DNA of 64,000 nt from Pseudomonas sp. CCI4.2 (GTDB lineage: Bacteria; Pseudomonadota; Gammaproteobacteria; Pseudomonadales; Pseudomonadaceae): assembly GCF_034350045.1 (NCBI RefSeq), contig NZ_CP133781.1, positions 1,332,001 to 1,396,000 of the forward strand, in the 5' to 3' direction. This document shows positions 26,066 to 37,483 of this stretch, piece after piece. The notes under the pieces are model-generated. The model was not told the origin of the DNA. It saw nothing but the letters and a program-made list of their open reading frames with translations, and did not search any database. Every line of letters starts with the position of its first letter. Position 1 is the first letter of the stretch. Position numbers and translations under genes: made by a program.

Positions 26066-27634
26066 ATGGGTTGGTTCAACCGCCACACACTTTTTCCATT
26101 TCTAGATTGGCTCCCTCGACAAACCCGCGCCAGCGTTGGTAACGACGCGCTCGTGGGTTTGAGTGGGGCCATTCTGGCGCTGCCGCAATCCATCGCGTAT
26201 GCCTTGATCGCAGGATTACCGCCTGAGTACGGCTTGTACGCGGCCATTGTTCCCGTGTTGATCGCCTGTTTGTGGGGCTCATCGTTCCATCTGATTTGCG
26301 GGCCCACGGCCGCGATTTCTATCGTGCTCTACGCGAGCATCAGCCCGTTGGCGGTGCCCGGCAGTAACGATTACGTCACCCTGATTCTGCTGCTGACGTT
26401 CATCGGCGGGCTGTTTCAATGGCTACTGGGGTTACTCCGTTTTGGGGCGCTAGTGAACTTCGTTTCCCACTCGGTGATTCTGGGATTTACCCTGGGCGCC
26501 GCCGTGGTAATCGCCTTGGGCCAGTTGCCAAGTTTCCTTGGGCTGGAGGTGAGTAGCCAATCCACCGCGCTGAAAAGCATCTCTGCCTTGCTTGAGCACC
26601 GGGGGGAGGTTGACTCGTCATCACTGATCCTTGGCGCCTTGACCCTGGTCGTCGGCGCAACCTTGAAATACTTTCTGCCACGCTGGCCGACCCTGTTGAT
26701 AACTTTGCTAGGCGCAGGTTCGCTGGTCTGGCTATGGCCGGAGAAGTTCGGTCACGTGCAACTGGTTCGCGCGTTCGTCGGGCATCTGCCGCCGTTCAGT
26801 GCGCTGCCGCTGGACCCTGAATTAATTCTGAAACTGCTACCCAGCGCAGTCGCCGTGGGCATGCTCGGGCTGGTGACCAGCCTGTCGATTGCCCGCTCGT
26901 TGTCGGCGCGTTCGCAACAATTGCTCGATGCCAATCAGGAAGTCCGCGCCCAAGGCCTGTCGAATATGATTGGCTCGCTGTTTTCCGGCTATCTGTCCGC
27001 AGGCTCGTTCACCCGCGCGGCGTTGAGTTATGACGCCGGGGCCCGCTCGCCATTGGCCGGGGTGTTTTCTGCGCTATGGGTGGCATTGTTCGCGGTGTGT
27101 GGCGCGTCGCTGATCGCCCACATCCCGATTCCGAGCATGGCCGCGTCGATCCTGTTGATCTGCTGGGGCTTGGTGGACCGTCGCGGTATTCGAGCACTGT
27201 TTCGTGTGAGCCGAGCGGAGTTTGTGGTGATGGCGCTGACGTGTCTGGCGACGCTGCTACTGGAGCTACAGACCGCGATTTATGCCGGTGTGCTGGTCTC
27301 GCTGTTTTTCTATCTCAAGCGCACGTCGCAGCCGCGAGTCCAGCAATGGCGCGACGGCGACGACGATATTTTTCGGGTAGGCGGTTCGATTTTCTTTGGC
27401 GCCAGCCACTATTTGCAGGTCCGTTTGCAAAGCAGCGAAGGCCTGCACGTGGTGATCGAAGCGCAGCAGATCAACTTCATCGATTACTCGGGCGTTGAAA
27501 TGCTTCATCAGGAGGCCCGGCGTTTAAGGGGCCTGAACCGTAGCTTGACGCTGAAAAACGCCCGGCCGCAGGTGATCGAAGAGCTACGCAGGCTGGAAGG
27601 GGCCGATAAGTGCCCCATTCTGTTCGTCGATTAA
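26066..27634 (+). CDS. SulP-family anion transporter with STAS domain
   Basis: A 522-residue inner-membrane protein with about 12-14 membrane segments in residues ~20-410 and a cytoplasmic STAS domain (~425-520, VVIEAQQINFIDYSGVEMLHQEARRL). SulP signatures include GLSGAILALPQSIAYALIAGLPPEYGLYAAI. Substrates in the family include sulfate, bicarbonate and dicarboxylates. Adjacency to betC suggests sulfate or a sulfate ester, which is inference. Its stop is 13 bases from the convergent aroE stop. The SulP gene is separated from choX by a REP pair, so it may be a separate transcript. Confidence 0.93.
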   Translation: MGWFNRHTLFPFLDWLPRQTRASVGNDALVGLSGAILALPQSIAYALIAGLPPEYGLYAAIVPVLIACLWGSSFHLICGPTAAISIVLYASISPLAVPGSNDYVTLILLLTFIGGLFQWLLGLLRFGALVNFVSHSVILGFTLGAAVVIALGQLPSFLGLEVSSQSTALKSISALLEHRGEVDSSSLILGALTLVVGATLKYFLPRWPTLLITLLGAGSLVWLWPEKFGHVQLVRAFVGHLPPFSALPLDPELILKLLPSAVAVGMLGLVTSLSIARSLSARSQQLLDANQEVRAQGLSNMIGSLFSGYLSAGSFTRAALSYDAGARSPLAGVFSALWVALFAVCGASLIAHIPIPSMAASILLICWGLVDRRGIRALFRVSRAEFVVMALTCLATLLLELQTAIYAGVLVSLFFYLKRTSQPRVQQWRDGDDDIFRVGGSIFFGASHYLQVRLQSSEGLHVVIEAQQINFIDYSGVEMLHQEARRLRGLNRSLTLKNARPQVIEELRRLEGADKCPILFVD

Positions 27635-27647
27635 CGTCTTCGGCAGA

Positions 27648-28472
27648 TCAAGCGTTGGCCAACTGGCGACGCAATTCAGCCAATACTGGCGCGGTATCTG
27701 GACGCACGCCGCGCCACAAATAGAATGCTTCGCCAGCCTGTTCGGCGAGCATGCCCAAACCGTCTAACACGTGCGTCGCACCCTGTTCCGTGGCCCAGCG
27801 GCAGAATGGCGTAGGTTCTTTGCCGTACATCATGTCGTAGCAAACCGTATGGCCCGGCTGGATCAAGCTCGCGGCAATCGGTGGAACCTCGCCGGCAAGG
27901 CTGGCGGAGGTGGCGTTGATAATCACGTCAAACGACTCCTCCAGCCAATCAAAACCACTGGCAAACACCGGCCCTAAATCGGTGAACTCATGGGCAAGCT
28001 GCTCGGCCTTTTCAACGGTGCGGTTGGCGATCACCAGCACCGCTGGCTTCTCGGCCAACAGCGGCTCTAGCGCGCCCCGCACCGCACCGCCGGCACCGAG
28101 CAGCAGAATGCGTTTGCCGTTCAAGACCACGCCGGCATTCACGGTCAAATCCCGCACCAGCCCGGCACCATCAGTGTTATCGCCCAACAAACGACCGTCG
28201 GCACCTTTGCGTAACGTGTTCACGGCACCTGCGCGTTGGGCGCGTTCGGTCAAGCTGTCGGCGAAGCGAAAGGCCTGTTCCTTGAAGGGTACGGTGACGT
28301 TGGCGCCGCGTCCGTGTTCAAAGAATGTTTCCGCGAAACCAACGAAGTCGTCCAGCGGCGCCAGCAGGGTGCTGTAGTCCAGTTGCTCGCCGGTCTGCTC
28401 GGCAAACAAACGATGAATCAGCGGCGACTTGCTATGGCCGATGGGGTTACCGAAAACGACGTAATGGTCCAT
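27648..28472 (-). CDS. aroE: shikimate 5-dehydrogenase
   Basis: This enzyme reduces 3-dehydroshikimate with NADPH in the shikimate pathway. The 274-residue protein shows the substrate site [13 protein letters not shown], catalytic Lys/Asp region [10 protein letters not shown], and NADP loop [11 protein letters not shown] with NRT after the next strand. It is downstream of hemF on the same strand, with a REP doublet between them. Confidence 0.97.
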   Translation of the reverse strand: MDHYVVFGNPIGHSKSPLIHRLFAEQTGEQLDYSTLLAPLDDFVGFAETFFEHGRGANVTVPFKEQAFRFADSLTERAQRAGAVNTLRKGADGRLLGDNTDGAGLVRDLTVNAGVVLNGKRILLLGAGGAVRGALEPLLAEKPAVLVIANRTVEKAEQLAHEFTDLGPVFASGFDWLEESFDVIINATSASLAGEVPPIAASLIQPGHTVCYDMMYGKEPTPFCRWATEQGATHVLDGLGMLAEQAGEAFYLWRGVRPDTAPVLAELRRQLANA

Positions 28473-28511
28473 GGGACGGTTCCTGGTTCAATCGTGACAG
28501 ATGACACCTAT

Positions 28512-28588
28512 CTGGAGGAGCCAACTTGTTGGCGAGACGGCATCGCTGACAGACCGGTTAAACTTCGCCAACAAGTTTGGCTCCTACG
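28512..28588. repeat. REP doublet, TGTAGGAGC family, within the hemF-aroE transcript
   Basis: CTGGAGGAGCCAACTTGTTGG is opposed by CGCCAACAAGTTTGGCTCC. It lies between hemF and aroE, both transcribed leftward, so it would form a stable hairpin in their shared mRNA. Confidence 0.8.
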
Positions 28589-28615
28589 GGGAGTGCGATC
28601 TTCTCACGCGATCTG

Positions 28616-29674
<1,059 letters not shown>

Positions 29675-29693
29675 TCATCACCGGAGAGAACAG

Positions 29694-30671
29694 ATGGCAA
29701 AGCGTATCCAGTTCAGCACCATTGGCGGCCCCGAAGTGCTTGAGTACGTGGATTTCGAACCCGCCGAACCGGGTCCCCAGCAGGTCCGTGTGCGTACCAA
29801 GGCGATTGGCCTGAATTTCATCGACACGTATTTTCGCAGCGGTCTGTATCCAGCACCTTCGATGCCATCTGGTCTGGGCACTGAAGGTGCGGGCGTAGTG
29901 GAAGCGGTGGGCAGCGACGTCAACCAGTTCAAGGTTGGCGACCGTGTGGCTTACGGAAGTGGGCCCTTGGGCGCTTACAGCGAAGTGCATGTGCTTGCGG
30001 CCGCGAACCTGGTGAAACTGCCGGACTCGATCAGCTTCGAGCAAGCCGCAGCGGTGATGCTCAAGGGCCTCACCGTGCAGTATCTGTTTCACCAGACGTA
30101 TGCACTCAAGAGCGGCGAAACCATTCTGTTTCATGCAGCCGCTGGCGGCGTAGGTTCGCTGGCGTGTCAGTGGGCCAAGGCCTTGGGCGTGAAGCTGATT
30201 GGTACGGTCAGTTCCGCTGAGAAAGCGGCGCATGCCAAAGCGTTGGGTGCCTGGGAAACCATCGATTACAGCAAAGAAGACGTGGTCAAGCGGGTTCTCG
30301 ATTTGACTGACGGCAAGAAATGCCCGGTGGTGTACGACGGCGTCGGCCAGGATACCTGGCTGACGTCGTTGGACAGCCTGGCGCCGCGTGGCCTGTTGGT
30401 CAGTTTCGGTAATGCGTCCGGGCCAGTGGCGGGGGTCAATCTGGGGATTCTTGCGCAAAAAGGATCGCTGTACGTCACGCGCCCGACGCTGACGACCTAT
30501 GCCAACAATGCGGAAAACCTGCAAACCATGGCCAATGACGTGTTCGCCCTACTGGCCGACGGCAAGCTCAAGGTAGATGACATTCAACGTTACGCATTGA
30601 AAGATGCCGCCAAGGCGCACATCGAACTGAGCGCCCGGCGCACCACCGGATCGACCATTTTGATTCCTTGA
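29694..30671 (+). CDS. qor: NADPH:quinone reductase
   Basis: A 325-residue zinc-free MDR oxidoreductase (zeta-crystallin type) that reduces quinones with NADPH. It has the nucleotide loop AAAGGVGSLACQWAKALG and the N-terminal GLNFIDTYFRSGLYP. It is divergent from hemF and convergent with tsaC, whose stop begins 9 bases beyond the qor stop. Confidence 0.95.
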   Translation: MAKRIQFSTIGGPEVLEYVDFEPAEPGPQQVRVRTKAIGLNFIDTYFRSGLYPAPSMPSGLGTEGAGVVEAVGSDVNQFKVGDRVAYGSGPLGAYSEVHVLAAANLVKLPDSISFEQAAAVMLKGLTVQYLFHQTYALKSGETILFHAAAGGVGSLACQWAKALGVKLIGTVSSAEKAAHAKALGAWETIDYSKEDVVKRVLDLTDGKKCPVVYDGVGQDTWLTSLDSLAPRGLLVSFGNASGPVAGVNLGILAQKGSLYVTRPTLTTYANNAENLQTMANDVFALLADGKLKVDDIQRYALKDAAKAHIELSARRTTGSTILIP

Positions 30672-30680
30672 TCGTACGAC

Positions 30681-31238
30681 CTAGCCCGGGCGAACGATTT
30701 CGCCCGTCACCAGGTCACGAATCAGGCTCGGGTGCTTGCGACCGCCTAGTAGGCCGCCAAGCACCAGATCGATGTCACCGCGAAAATATTGCTCTACACG
30801 AAGGCGCGTCCGGGCAGCCGGTCGCCCAGCTGGATTGGCGGAAGTCGAAATCAATGGTCCGACCAACGCGCACAATTCGCGCACCTGCGGATGATCACTG
30901 ACGCGCAATGCTACGGTGTCATGGAGGCCTGTGACCCATTCGGGAAGCAGGTCTTGATGCGGCACCAGCCACGTATTGGGGCCGGGCCAGGTCGCCGACA
31001 TGCGGTCGAGCCACGTTTCCGGAAAGTCTTCGAGCAGAAAATCGAACTGGCGGATGTTGTCGGCCACCAGAATCAGGCCCTTTTCCACCGGCCGCGATTT
31101 GATCGCTAACAACCTATACACCGCGTCTTCATTCCACGGATCACAGCCCAAACCCCATACCGCTTCGGTCGGATAGGCGATTACCGCTCCAGCTCGAATT
31201 TCTCGTGCGGCTTGCTGCACACGCCAACTGCTGACCAT
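30681..31238 (-). CDS. tsaC: L-threonylcarbamoyladenylate synthase (TsaC/YrdC)
   Basis: This enzyme makes threonylcarbamoyl-AMP for t6A37 modification of ANN-decoding tRNAs. The 185-residue YrdC domain includes [19 protein letters not shown] and the K-S-R nucleotide/bicarbonate site in AIKSRP. The frame extends to 31298, but ATG 31238 gives the family N-terminus. It follows dprA by 38 bases on the same strand, a conserved dprA-tsaC pairing. Confidence 0.95.
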   Translation of the reverse strand: MVSSWRVQQAAREIRAGAVIAYPTEAVWGLGCDPWNEDAVYRLLAIKSRPVEKGLILVADNIRQFDFLLEDFPETWLDRMSATWPGPNTWLVPHQDLLPEWVTGLHDTVALRVSDHPQVRELCALVGPLISTSANPAGRPAARTRLRVEQYFRGDIDLVLGGLLGGRKHPSLIRDLVTGEIVRPG

Positions 31239-31276
31239 TTGCGCTATCTCCGGTAACCACTGCGCGCAGTTTAACC

Positions 31277-32395
31277 TTAGCAGGCACGCGCAAACCATCG
31301 TCCCGCCTCAGCACTAATACGCCCTTCAAGCTCTAACTCGGTCAATGCAGCCAATACCTTCGGTAATGGCCAGCCAATCGAGAGCGCCAACGCCTCGCTG
31401 GTATGGGGTGCGGCATGCAGCAAGTCGAGCAAAGGATGACTGACGCGTTCGGGAGAAACGGCGGTGGGTGCGGGGAGGCAACGGCTAATGGTTTGCCAAC
31501 CGCGCAGGGCTTCAAGGATGTGCTCGACGGTTTCCACCAACACTGCGCCGTCACGAATCAGTTGATGGCAACCGCGAGCGCCGGGGTGATGAATCGAGCC
31601 CGGAATGGCATACACCTCGCGCCCTTGCTCGGCGGCTAAACGCGCGGTTATCAACGATCCGCTGCGCACACTGGCCTCGACCACCAGCACCCCGACCGAC
31701 AAACCGCTGATAATTCGATTGCGTCTCGGAAAGTTGCCGGGTTGCGGCCCAGCGTCCAGGGGAAACTCGGAAACCACCGCGCTGCCTTGCGCACACATGG
31801 TGGCGGCAAGCTGCCGATGGCGCTGTGGATAAAAATTTTCGATGCCCGTACCGAGCACGCCAATCGTTTGTCCACCAACGTCCAACGCGCCTTGGTGGGC
31901 GGCGCCGTCAATGCCCAGCGCCAAGCCGCTGGTAATGACAAAACCAGCTCCGGCCAAACTCCGCGCGAACGCGGTGGCGGTGTCCAGGCCCGGCTTGGAA
32001 GCACGCCGACTGCCCACCATACCCAGTTGCGGCCGTTCAAGAATTCGGGGGTCACCGGCCACGAACAGCAGCGGCGGCGCATCGGGAATTTCAGCCAGCA
32101 AAGCGGGGTAGTGAGGGTCGTCCCACATCAACAAATGCTGGGCGGGACGCTCAAGCCAAGCCATTGCAGCGCTGGCGCCATCTCGTACATTGGGACAACG
32201 GCGGGCTTCGGCGCAGGCGCTGGGGAAACCCAAAGCACGCCACGCACTGGCCGGCGCACTGATCGCCGCAGAGGCCGACCCAAAGGCGCTCATCAGGCGA
32301 TGAAAGCGTTTGGGTCCGACCTCAGGCAGCCGGTGGATGCGCAGGCGCGCTTCGAGTTCAGCGGGTGGCACAGCAGCGGTATCGAACAACGGCAT
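31277..32395 (-). CDS. dprA: DNA-processing protein DprA/Smf
   Basis: A 372-residue protein that binds incoming single-stranded DNA and loads RecA in competent bacteria. The Rossmann-like core has [42 protein letters not shown] and the C-terminal DprA winged helix (~310-372). A helical N-terminal region precedes the core. It is transcribed leftward with tsaC. Confidence 0.96.
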   Translation of the reverse strand: MPLFDTAAVPPAELEARLRIHRLPEVGPKRFHRLMSAFGSASAAISAPASAWRALGFPSACAEARRCPNVRDGASAAMAWLERPAQHLLMWDDPHYPALLAEIPDAPPLLFVAGDPRILERPQLGMVGSRRASKPGLDTATAFARSLAGAGFVITSGLALGIDGAAHQGALDVGGQTIGVLGTGIENFYPQRHRQLAATMCAQGSAVVSEFPLDAGPQPGNFPRRNRIISGLSVGVLVVEASVRSGSLITARLAAEQGREVYAIPGSIHHPGARGCHQLIRDGAVLVETVEHILEALRGWQTISRCLPAPTAVSPERVSHPLLDLLHAAPHTSEALALSIGWPLPKVLAALTELELEGRISAEAGRWFARAC

Positions 32396-32440
32396 AGATC
32401 TTCCTTGATCTGTTGCGCTTCATTTTTGGAACGGACAACC

Positions 32441-32449
32441 TGTGGATAA
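32441..32449. promoter_or_regulatory. perfect DnaA box between LysM gene and dprA
   Basis: TGTGGATAA exactly matches the DnaA consensus (reverse orientation). It sits in the 123-base gap upstream of dprA, within the likely promoter zone or leader, so DnaA could affect dprA expression. Confidence 0.55.
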
Positions 32450-32518
32450 CTCTGTTAGTAACTATTTGATAAGTTCATGCTCTGTGGAAAAAACATGTCC
32501 TGATTCTGAAACATAGCT

Positions 32519-33544
32519 CTACGGGTTTCGCACCTTGTCCATGACCGTCAACGAGCGCGTGGCGTGGAGTACCAAACCATAGCTCAGCTTTTCATAAGTG
32601 CGAAAAACCATGAGTAACCCCGAGCGTTCGTCCGGGATTTTTATCCGTTCGCCGGACACGTCATCGCGCACTTGCTCGCCCGTTTTGTAGATCGCCAGCA
32701 CGTTCCCTTCGACCAAACCATCGCGTCTACCTTTGTTTAACGTCACCACGTCGAACACACCAATCTGGGTCACCCCGCGTGGGACGTCAATGATCAAGCC
32801 GTCAATCTGGGTGTCTGGCGCACTTGGGAAGAAAGTTGAGTTGATCGGGCGTTCTTCGCTGGTGAACAGGCGGTCGGCCAGCCTTACTTCCTGAGTCGAA
32901 CGCCGCAGTATCAGGGTTGCGACATCACCCTCATGGGCGACGACTTCACCGCTGCCAATGTTATCGGCGTTGATCCCGAGGACGGTCCCGGTAACAGGGT
33001 CGGTGTAGGTTTTACCTTGGCGGAAGATCCCATAGACCGTCTGCGCCGGGTCGAACTTGCCGCGGGCATAAACCCGATCGCCTACGCCGCTGAGGACGCT
33101 TTCTGCGTTACCGGCAACGATGTAAGGGGCGTTCTTAAAGGTAGCCGGATCGTCGACGATTCGGTTGCTCAACAAATAGCTGTTGATGGCGCCCAGAGGA
33201 ATGCTCGGAATCGCTTCGGCCATCGGCGTTGTGCGCACGCGCGGCGACAGCTTGATGGTTGCGTGCGACTCACCGCGATTGACCACCAGACGCGGCTGGC
33301 CGCCGACGTAAATTAACGTCAACCTGTCGCCGGGGTAGATCAAATCAGGGTTGGCAATCTGTGGGTTTTGCTTCCAGATTTCCTTCCACTTCCAAGGCTC
33401 GCTAAGAAACTTCCCGGAAATGTCCCAAAGTGTGTCGCCTTTGGAGACCGTGTAATTCTCAGGGTGACCGTCCCGCAATTGCACTTGCGCCTGACAAAGG
33501 CCAGCGGAGGCCAACAGCAACAGGGCGAGTAGTGATTTCCTCAT
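32519..33544 (-). CDS. exported LysM-domain protein
   Basis: A 341-residue protein with a Sec signal peptide (residues 1-19, ending CQA-Q) and one N-terminal LysM domain ([17 protein letters not shown]...[13 protein letters not shown], ~31-80) that should bind peptidoglycan. The remaining ~250 residues are beta-rich and of unknown function. Proteins of this architecture sit between def and dprA throughout Pseudomonas. It is divergent from def, sharing a 146-base control region. Confidence 0.93.
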   Translation of the reverse strand: MRKSLLALLLLASAGLCQAQVQLRDGHPENYTVSKGDTLWDISGKFLSEPWKWKEIWKQNPQIANPDLIYPGDRLTLIYVGGQPRLVVNRGESHATIKLSPRVRTTPMAEAIPSIPLGAINSYLLSNRIVDDPATFKNAPYIVAGNAESVLSGVGDRVYARGKFDPAQTVYGIFRQGKTYTDPVTGTVLGINADNIGSGEVVAHEGDVATLILRRSTQEVRLADRLFTSEERPINSTFFPSAPDTQIDGLIIDVPRGVTQIGVFDVVTLNKGRRDGLVEGNVLAIYKTGEQVRDDVSGERIKIPDERSGLLMVFRTYEKLSYGLVLHATRSLTVMDKVRNP

Positions 33545-33690
33545 GCGGTGAATCCCTTTATCATGTGGCTTCCCGTGAAACAGTCAGAGTCCCAGAGGCT
33601 TGGGTTTTGCGAGATTGCCAGTTTCGACCTTTCGTCCGATGTCTGGCCGCCGACTTTCGACTTTACCCTACAAGTGCAGCTCTAACGTAT

Positions 33691-34194
33691 ATGGCTATTC
33701 TAAACATCCTCGAATTTCCCGATTCGCGCCTGCGCACCATCGCCAAACCCGTGGCTGAGGTCGACGACGGCATTCGCCAGTTGGTCGATGACATGTTCGA
33801 AACCATGTACGAAGCGCCCGGCATCGGATTGGCAGCGACTCAAGTCAACGTCCACAAACGCATCGTGGTCATGGACCTTAGCGAAGACCGCAGCGAACCA
33901 CGGGTTTTTATTAATCCGCAGTTCGAAACCCTGACCGACGAGATGGAGCAGTATCAAGAAGGCTGCCTCTCGGTGCCAGGATTCTATGAAAACGTCGACC
34001 GTCCGAACAAGGTAAAAGTTACCGCCCTCGACCGCGACGGCAAGCCTTTCGAGCTAGTTGCCGAAGGTCTGCTGGCTGTGTGCGTTCAACACGAGTGCGA
34101 TCACCTTAACGGCAAATTATTCGTCGATTACCTGTCAAACCTCAAGCGCGATCGAATCAAAAAGAAGTTGGAAAAACTGCACAAGCAGGCTTGA
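33691..34194 (+). CDS. def: peptide deformylase
   Basis: This enzyme removes the formyl group from new polypeptides. The 167-residue protein has all three motifs: [17 protein letters not shown] (metal Cys) and QHECDHLNG (metal histidines, catalytic Glu). The frame runs back to 33430, but ATG 33691 gives the family N-terminus [10 protein letters not shown]. It is followed by fmt (44 bases) and rsmB, the classic def-fmt-rsmB operon. Confidence 0.98.
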   Translation: MAILNILEFPDSRLRTIAKPVAEVDDGIRQLVDDMFETMYEAPGIGLAATQVNVHKRIVVMDLSEDRSEPRVFINPQFETLTDEMEQYQEGCLSVPGFYENVDRPNKVKVTALDRDGKPFELVAEGLLAVCVQHECDHLNGKLFVDYLSNLKRDRIKKKLEKLHKQA

Positions 34195-34238
34195 TCCAAC
34201 TTAACCCTATAGGGTCCGCATTTATTTAAGAGAAAACC

Positions 34239-35198
34239 ATGACCGAGCCACTGCGCATCGTCTTCGCCGGCACTCCGGAATTTGCCGCCGAGCACCTCCA
34301 GGCTTTGCTCGACAGCCCCCATCAGGTAATCGCGGTTTATACCCAGCCTGATCGCCCGGCTGGCCGTGGTCAGAAACTGATGCCGAGCCCGGTCAAACAG
34401 CTCGCGGAGCAACACGGCATCGTCGTTCTGCAACCGCCGACGCTGCGCAATGCCCAGGCTCAGGCCGAAATGGCGGCACTCACACCTGATCTACTGGTGG
34501 TGGTCGCTTACGGACTGATCCTGCCGCAAACCGTGCTGGATATCCCGCGCCTGGGTTGCATCAACAGTCATGCGTCGCTACTGCCGCGTTGGCGTGGTGC
34601 TGCGCCGATTCAGCGCGCGGTCGAAGCCGGCGATGCCGAAAGCGGCGTGACGGTGATGCGTATGGAAGCGGGCCTGGATACCGGGCCGATGCTGCTAAAA
34701 GTCACCACCCCGATCACGACTGAAGACACTGGCGGCAGTCTGCATGACCGTCTTGCCACACTCGGCCCTCCGGCAGTGCTTCAAGCCATTACCGGTCTGG
34801 CCAATGGGACGTTGCTCGGCGAGGTTCAAGACGACGCGCTGGCGACTTACGCCCATAAGCTGAACAAAGACGAAGCGCGCATCGACTGGAGTCGTCCGGC
34901 CATCGAGCTTGAACGTCTGATTCGTGCCTTTAATCCATGGCCGGTCAGCCATAGCACCCTTAATGGCGAAGCACTGAAAGTGCTGGCCGCCAGCCTAGAC
35001 GAAGGGCAGGGCATACCGGGGGAAATTCTGTCGACGAGTAAAGACGGTTTGATTGTGGCCTGTGGGCAAAACGCTTTGCGCCTGACGCGTTTGCAACTGC
35101 CGGGGGGTAAAGCGCTGAATTTCGCCGACCTGTTCAACAGCCGTCGTGAGAAATTCGCCGAAGGCATCGTCCTTGGCGCTGCGGTGGCCGCTCAATGA
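34239..35198 (+). CDS. fmt: methionyl-tRNA formyltransferase
   Basis: This enzyme formylates initiator Met-tRNA. The 319-residue protein has the start [12 protein letters not shown], the tRNA-binding loop after it, the formyl-folate site [18 protein letters not shown] with catalytic Asn/His/Asp, and the OB-like C-terminal domain. Its stop overlaps the rsmB start (ATGA). Confidence 0.98.
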   Translation: MTEPLRIVFAGTPEFAAEHLQALLDSPHQVIAVYTQPDRPAGRGQKLMPSPVKQLAEQHGIVVLQPPTLRNAQAQAEMAALTPDLLVVVAYGLILPQTVLDIPRLGCINSHASLLPRWRGAAPIQRAVEAGDAESGVTVMRMEAGLDTGPMLLKVTTPITTEDTGGSLHDRLATLGPPAVLQAITGLANGTLLGEVQDDALATYAHKLNKDEARIDWSRPAIELERLIRAFNPWPVSHSTLNGEALKVLAASLDEGQGIPGEILSTSKDGLIVACGQNALRLTRLQLPGGKALNFADLFNSRREKFAEGIVLGAAVAAQ

Positions 35199-36514
35199 AC
35201 CCGCGTCTCGCCGCCGCAAAAGCACTGGCTGTGGTCCTCAGCGGCAAAGCTTCACTGAACAGCTCGCTGCCGAAACAACTGGATAACGTTGAAGCCCGTG
35301 ACCGTGGGTTAACCCAGGATCTGGCCTTCGGCACGGCGCGTTGGCAACCAAGGCTGTCTGCGTTGGCGGCAAAATTGCTGCAAAAACCGTTCAAAAGCGT
35401 CGATGCCGATGTGGAAGCGCTGCTGCTGGTGGGGCTCTATCAATTGCTCTACACGCGTATTCCACCCCATGCAGCCATTGGTGAAACCGTTGGCTGCGCC
35501 GACAAGCTGAAAAAGCCTTGGGCCAAAGCGCTTATTAACGCCGTACTGCGCCGCGCCCAACGGGAAAGCGAAGCGCTGTTCGTCGAACTGGAACACGACC
35601 CAGTGGTTCGCACCGCACACCCACGCTGGTTGCAAAAAGCGCTGAAGGCGTATTGGCCAGAACAGTGGGAAGCCATTTGCGCGGCCAACAATGCTCATCC
35701 GCCGATGATTCTGCGGGTCAACCGCCGTCACCACGGCCGTGACGCGTATCTGCAATTGTTGGGGGACGCGAGCATTGAAGCTCATGCCTGCGCGTTCAGC
35801 CAAGATGGCATCGTGCTAAGCGAGCCGTGCGATGTGCGTAACTTGCCGGGCTTTGCTGACGGCTGGATCAGCGTTCAGGACGAAGCGGCGCAGTTGGCGG
35901 CCGATCTGCTTGAGTTAGCCCCTGGCCAGCGGGTACTTGATGCTTGCTGCGCACCGGGCGGCAAGACCTGCCACCTGCTTGAAGTCCAGCCGCAATTGGC
36001 CGGCGTGGTCGCGGTGGACCTTGAAGCCAAGCGTCTGATACGGGTGAAGGAAAATCTTGAGCGTCTAGGCCTAAGCGCCGAATTGATTGCCGCAGATGCC
36101 CGCGAGACTCAGCAGTGGTGGGATGGCAAACCGTTCCAACGCATCCTGCTTGATGCGCCATGTTCTGCCACGGGAGTGATTCGTCGCCACCCCGATATCA
36201 AGCTCGCCCGTCAAGCTGATGACATCCCGGCACTCGCCACGCTACAAGGTGAGCTGCTCGATGCGTTGTGGCCGACCCTCGACGTCGGTGGCATTCTGCT
36301 CTACGCCACCTGTTCAACGTTGCCAATGGAAAACACTGAAGTGGTCGACGCGTTTCTTGCCCGGACATCGAGTGCACGGGAGTTGGACATCGCTGGGCAG
36401 CTCGGCCAACAACCACCCGGCTTGAAGCAGCCGCATGGTCGTCAGTTACTGCCACAAGAGGGTGGCCACGACGGGTTTTACTACGCCAAGTTGATCAAGA
36501 TCGCAGCGGTTTAA
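35195..36514 (+). CDS. rsmB: 16S rRNA m5C967 methyltransferase
   Basis: A 439-residue enzyme with an N-terminal NusB-like RNA-binding domain (~5-135) and a C-terminal SAM methyltransferase. It has [12 protein letters not shown], catalytic Cys in [17 protein letters not shown], and [15 protein letters not shown]. It is translationally coupled to fmt. As I recall, trkA follows rsmB in many pseudomonads; here a convergent acyltransferase gene ends 44 bases downstream instead. Confidence 0.97.
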   Translation: MNPRLAAAKALAVVLSGKASLNSSLPKQLDNVEARDRGLTQDLAFGTARWQPRLSALAAKLLQKPFKSVDADVEALLLVGLYQLLYTRIPPHAAIGETVGCADKLKKPWAKALINAVLRRAQRESEALFVELEHDPVVRTAHPRWLQKALKAYWPEQWEAICAANNAHPPMILRVNRRHHGRDAYLQLLGDASIEAHACAFSQDGIVLSEPCDVRNLPGFADGWISVQDEAAQLAADLLELAPGQRVLDACCAPGGKTCHLLEVQPQLAGVVAVDLEAKRLIRVKENLERLGLSAELIAADARETQQWWDGKPFQRILLDAPCSATGVIRRHPDIKLARQADDIPALATLQGELLDALWPTLDVGGILLYATCSTLPMENTEVVDAFLARTSSARELDIAGQLGQQPPGLKQPHGRQLLPQEGGHDGFYYAKLIKIAAV

Positions 36515-36557
36515 ATAATCCTTCTGTTGATCCACGGCCCGGCGGTTACCTTGTCTT

Positions 36558-37445
36558 TCAATACCAACGCTCTTCCCCTGCCGGACGCCTTCTGAAGCGC
36601 TTCATGGTCCACATGTACTGGCTCGGATAAGCTCGCACGTATTTCTCAACGACCTTGCTCATGGCCGCCACTGAGGTTGCCGTGTCAGTGCTGTACATCG
36701 CTTCCGGTGCGGCTTCCAAGACGACTTTGTAGCCGGAACCATCGGGCAGGCGCATGGCGTGCAGGAACACACCGACCGCTTTACCGCCGGCCAACATGTT
36801 CGGCACAAACTTGCTGGTTAACGCCTGAACCGCAAAAAACGGCACAAAGATCCCCGCAGACTCAGCCGGCTCCGGGTCAGCCGGAATACCCACCGAGCCG
36901 CCTTTGCGCACCTCTTTGATGACGCTCAGAATTCCTTCCTTGGTCGACGCCGCGACGCGGTTGCCCAGTTGCACGCGCTGTTTTCGAAGCAGGTCATCCA
37001 CCGCCTTGAGCTTCGGCGGACGATAAAAAATGATCGGTTTGCACTGGTTGCAGTAGAAGTGGTTCAACACCTCCCAGTTGCCCAAGTGGCTGGTGATGCC
37101 GACCACACCTTTACCGGACGCCAGGGCCGCTTCCAACACCTCGAGCCCTTCGACTTCACGCACCAAATCAATCGACTTCTGAGCAGGCCAAATCCAGGCG
37201 CAGGCGCTTTCAGTCAATGTCTTACCGATGTCCATCAGGCTGCGGCCAACCAGTTGCTCACGTTCCACCGCATCCATTTCCGGAAAGCATTTGGAAAGAT
37301 TAATGCGGACGATTTCACGCGAGCGATTAGGCGTTTTCCACATCAGCCAGCCAATAGCCCCGCCAACCCACTGCACAACATTCCATGGCAACAAGGCAAA
37401 CAGCCGCAAAAGCCCAACCAGAAGGGCACCTTTAAACTTATCCAC
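36558..37445 (-). CDS. lpxL: LpxL/HtrB-family lipid A lauroyl acyltransferase
   Basis: This enzyme adds a secondary acyl chain to lipid A at the inner membrane. The 295-residue protein has one N-terminal hydrophobic segment, the catalytic HX4E in SHLGNWEVL, and conserved GIPAD/PFF segments. The start is GTG 37445, supported by CAGGAG 6 bases upstream. A perfect DnaA box covers this start codon. Synteny with tag-glyQ matches PA0011 (HtrB1) in PAO1; which position it acylates cannot be told from sequence. Confidence 0.9.
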   Translation of the reverse strand: MDKFKGALLVGLLRLFALLPWNVVQWVGGAIGWLMWKTPNRSREIVRINLSKCFPEMDAVEREQLVGRSLMDIGKTLTESACAWIWPAQKSIDLVREVEGLEVLEAALASGKGVVGITSHLGNWEVLNHFYCNQCKPIIFYRPPKLKAVDDLLRKQRVQLGNRVAASTKEGILSVIKEVRKGGSVGIPADPEPAESAGIFVPFFAVQALTSKFVPNMLAGGKAVGVFLHAMRLPDGSGYKVVLEAAPEAMYSTDTATSVAAMSKVVEKYVRAYPSQYMWTMKRFRRRPAGEERWY

Positions 37446-37446
37446 A
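37438..37446. promoter_or_regulatory. perfect DnaA box over the lpxL start codon
   Basis: TTATCCACA on the plus strand, with lpxL's GTG start reading through its complement (TGTGGATAA). A protein bound here would cover the ribosome binding region of the gene. Confidence 0.5.
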
Positions 37447-37483
37447 AATCACTCCTGAATTCGCAAGGCCGCCATTGTAACCA

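Noticed and set aside
33570..33590. Possible parS-like site (TTCCCGTGAAAC) upstream of def
   Set aside because: The half-sites are not symmetric and too few core positions match.
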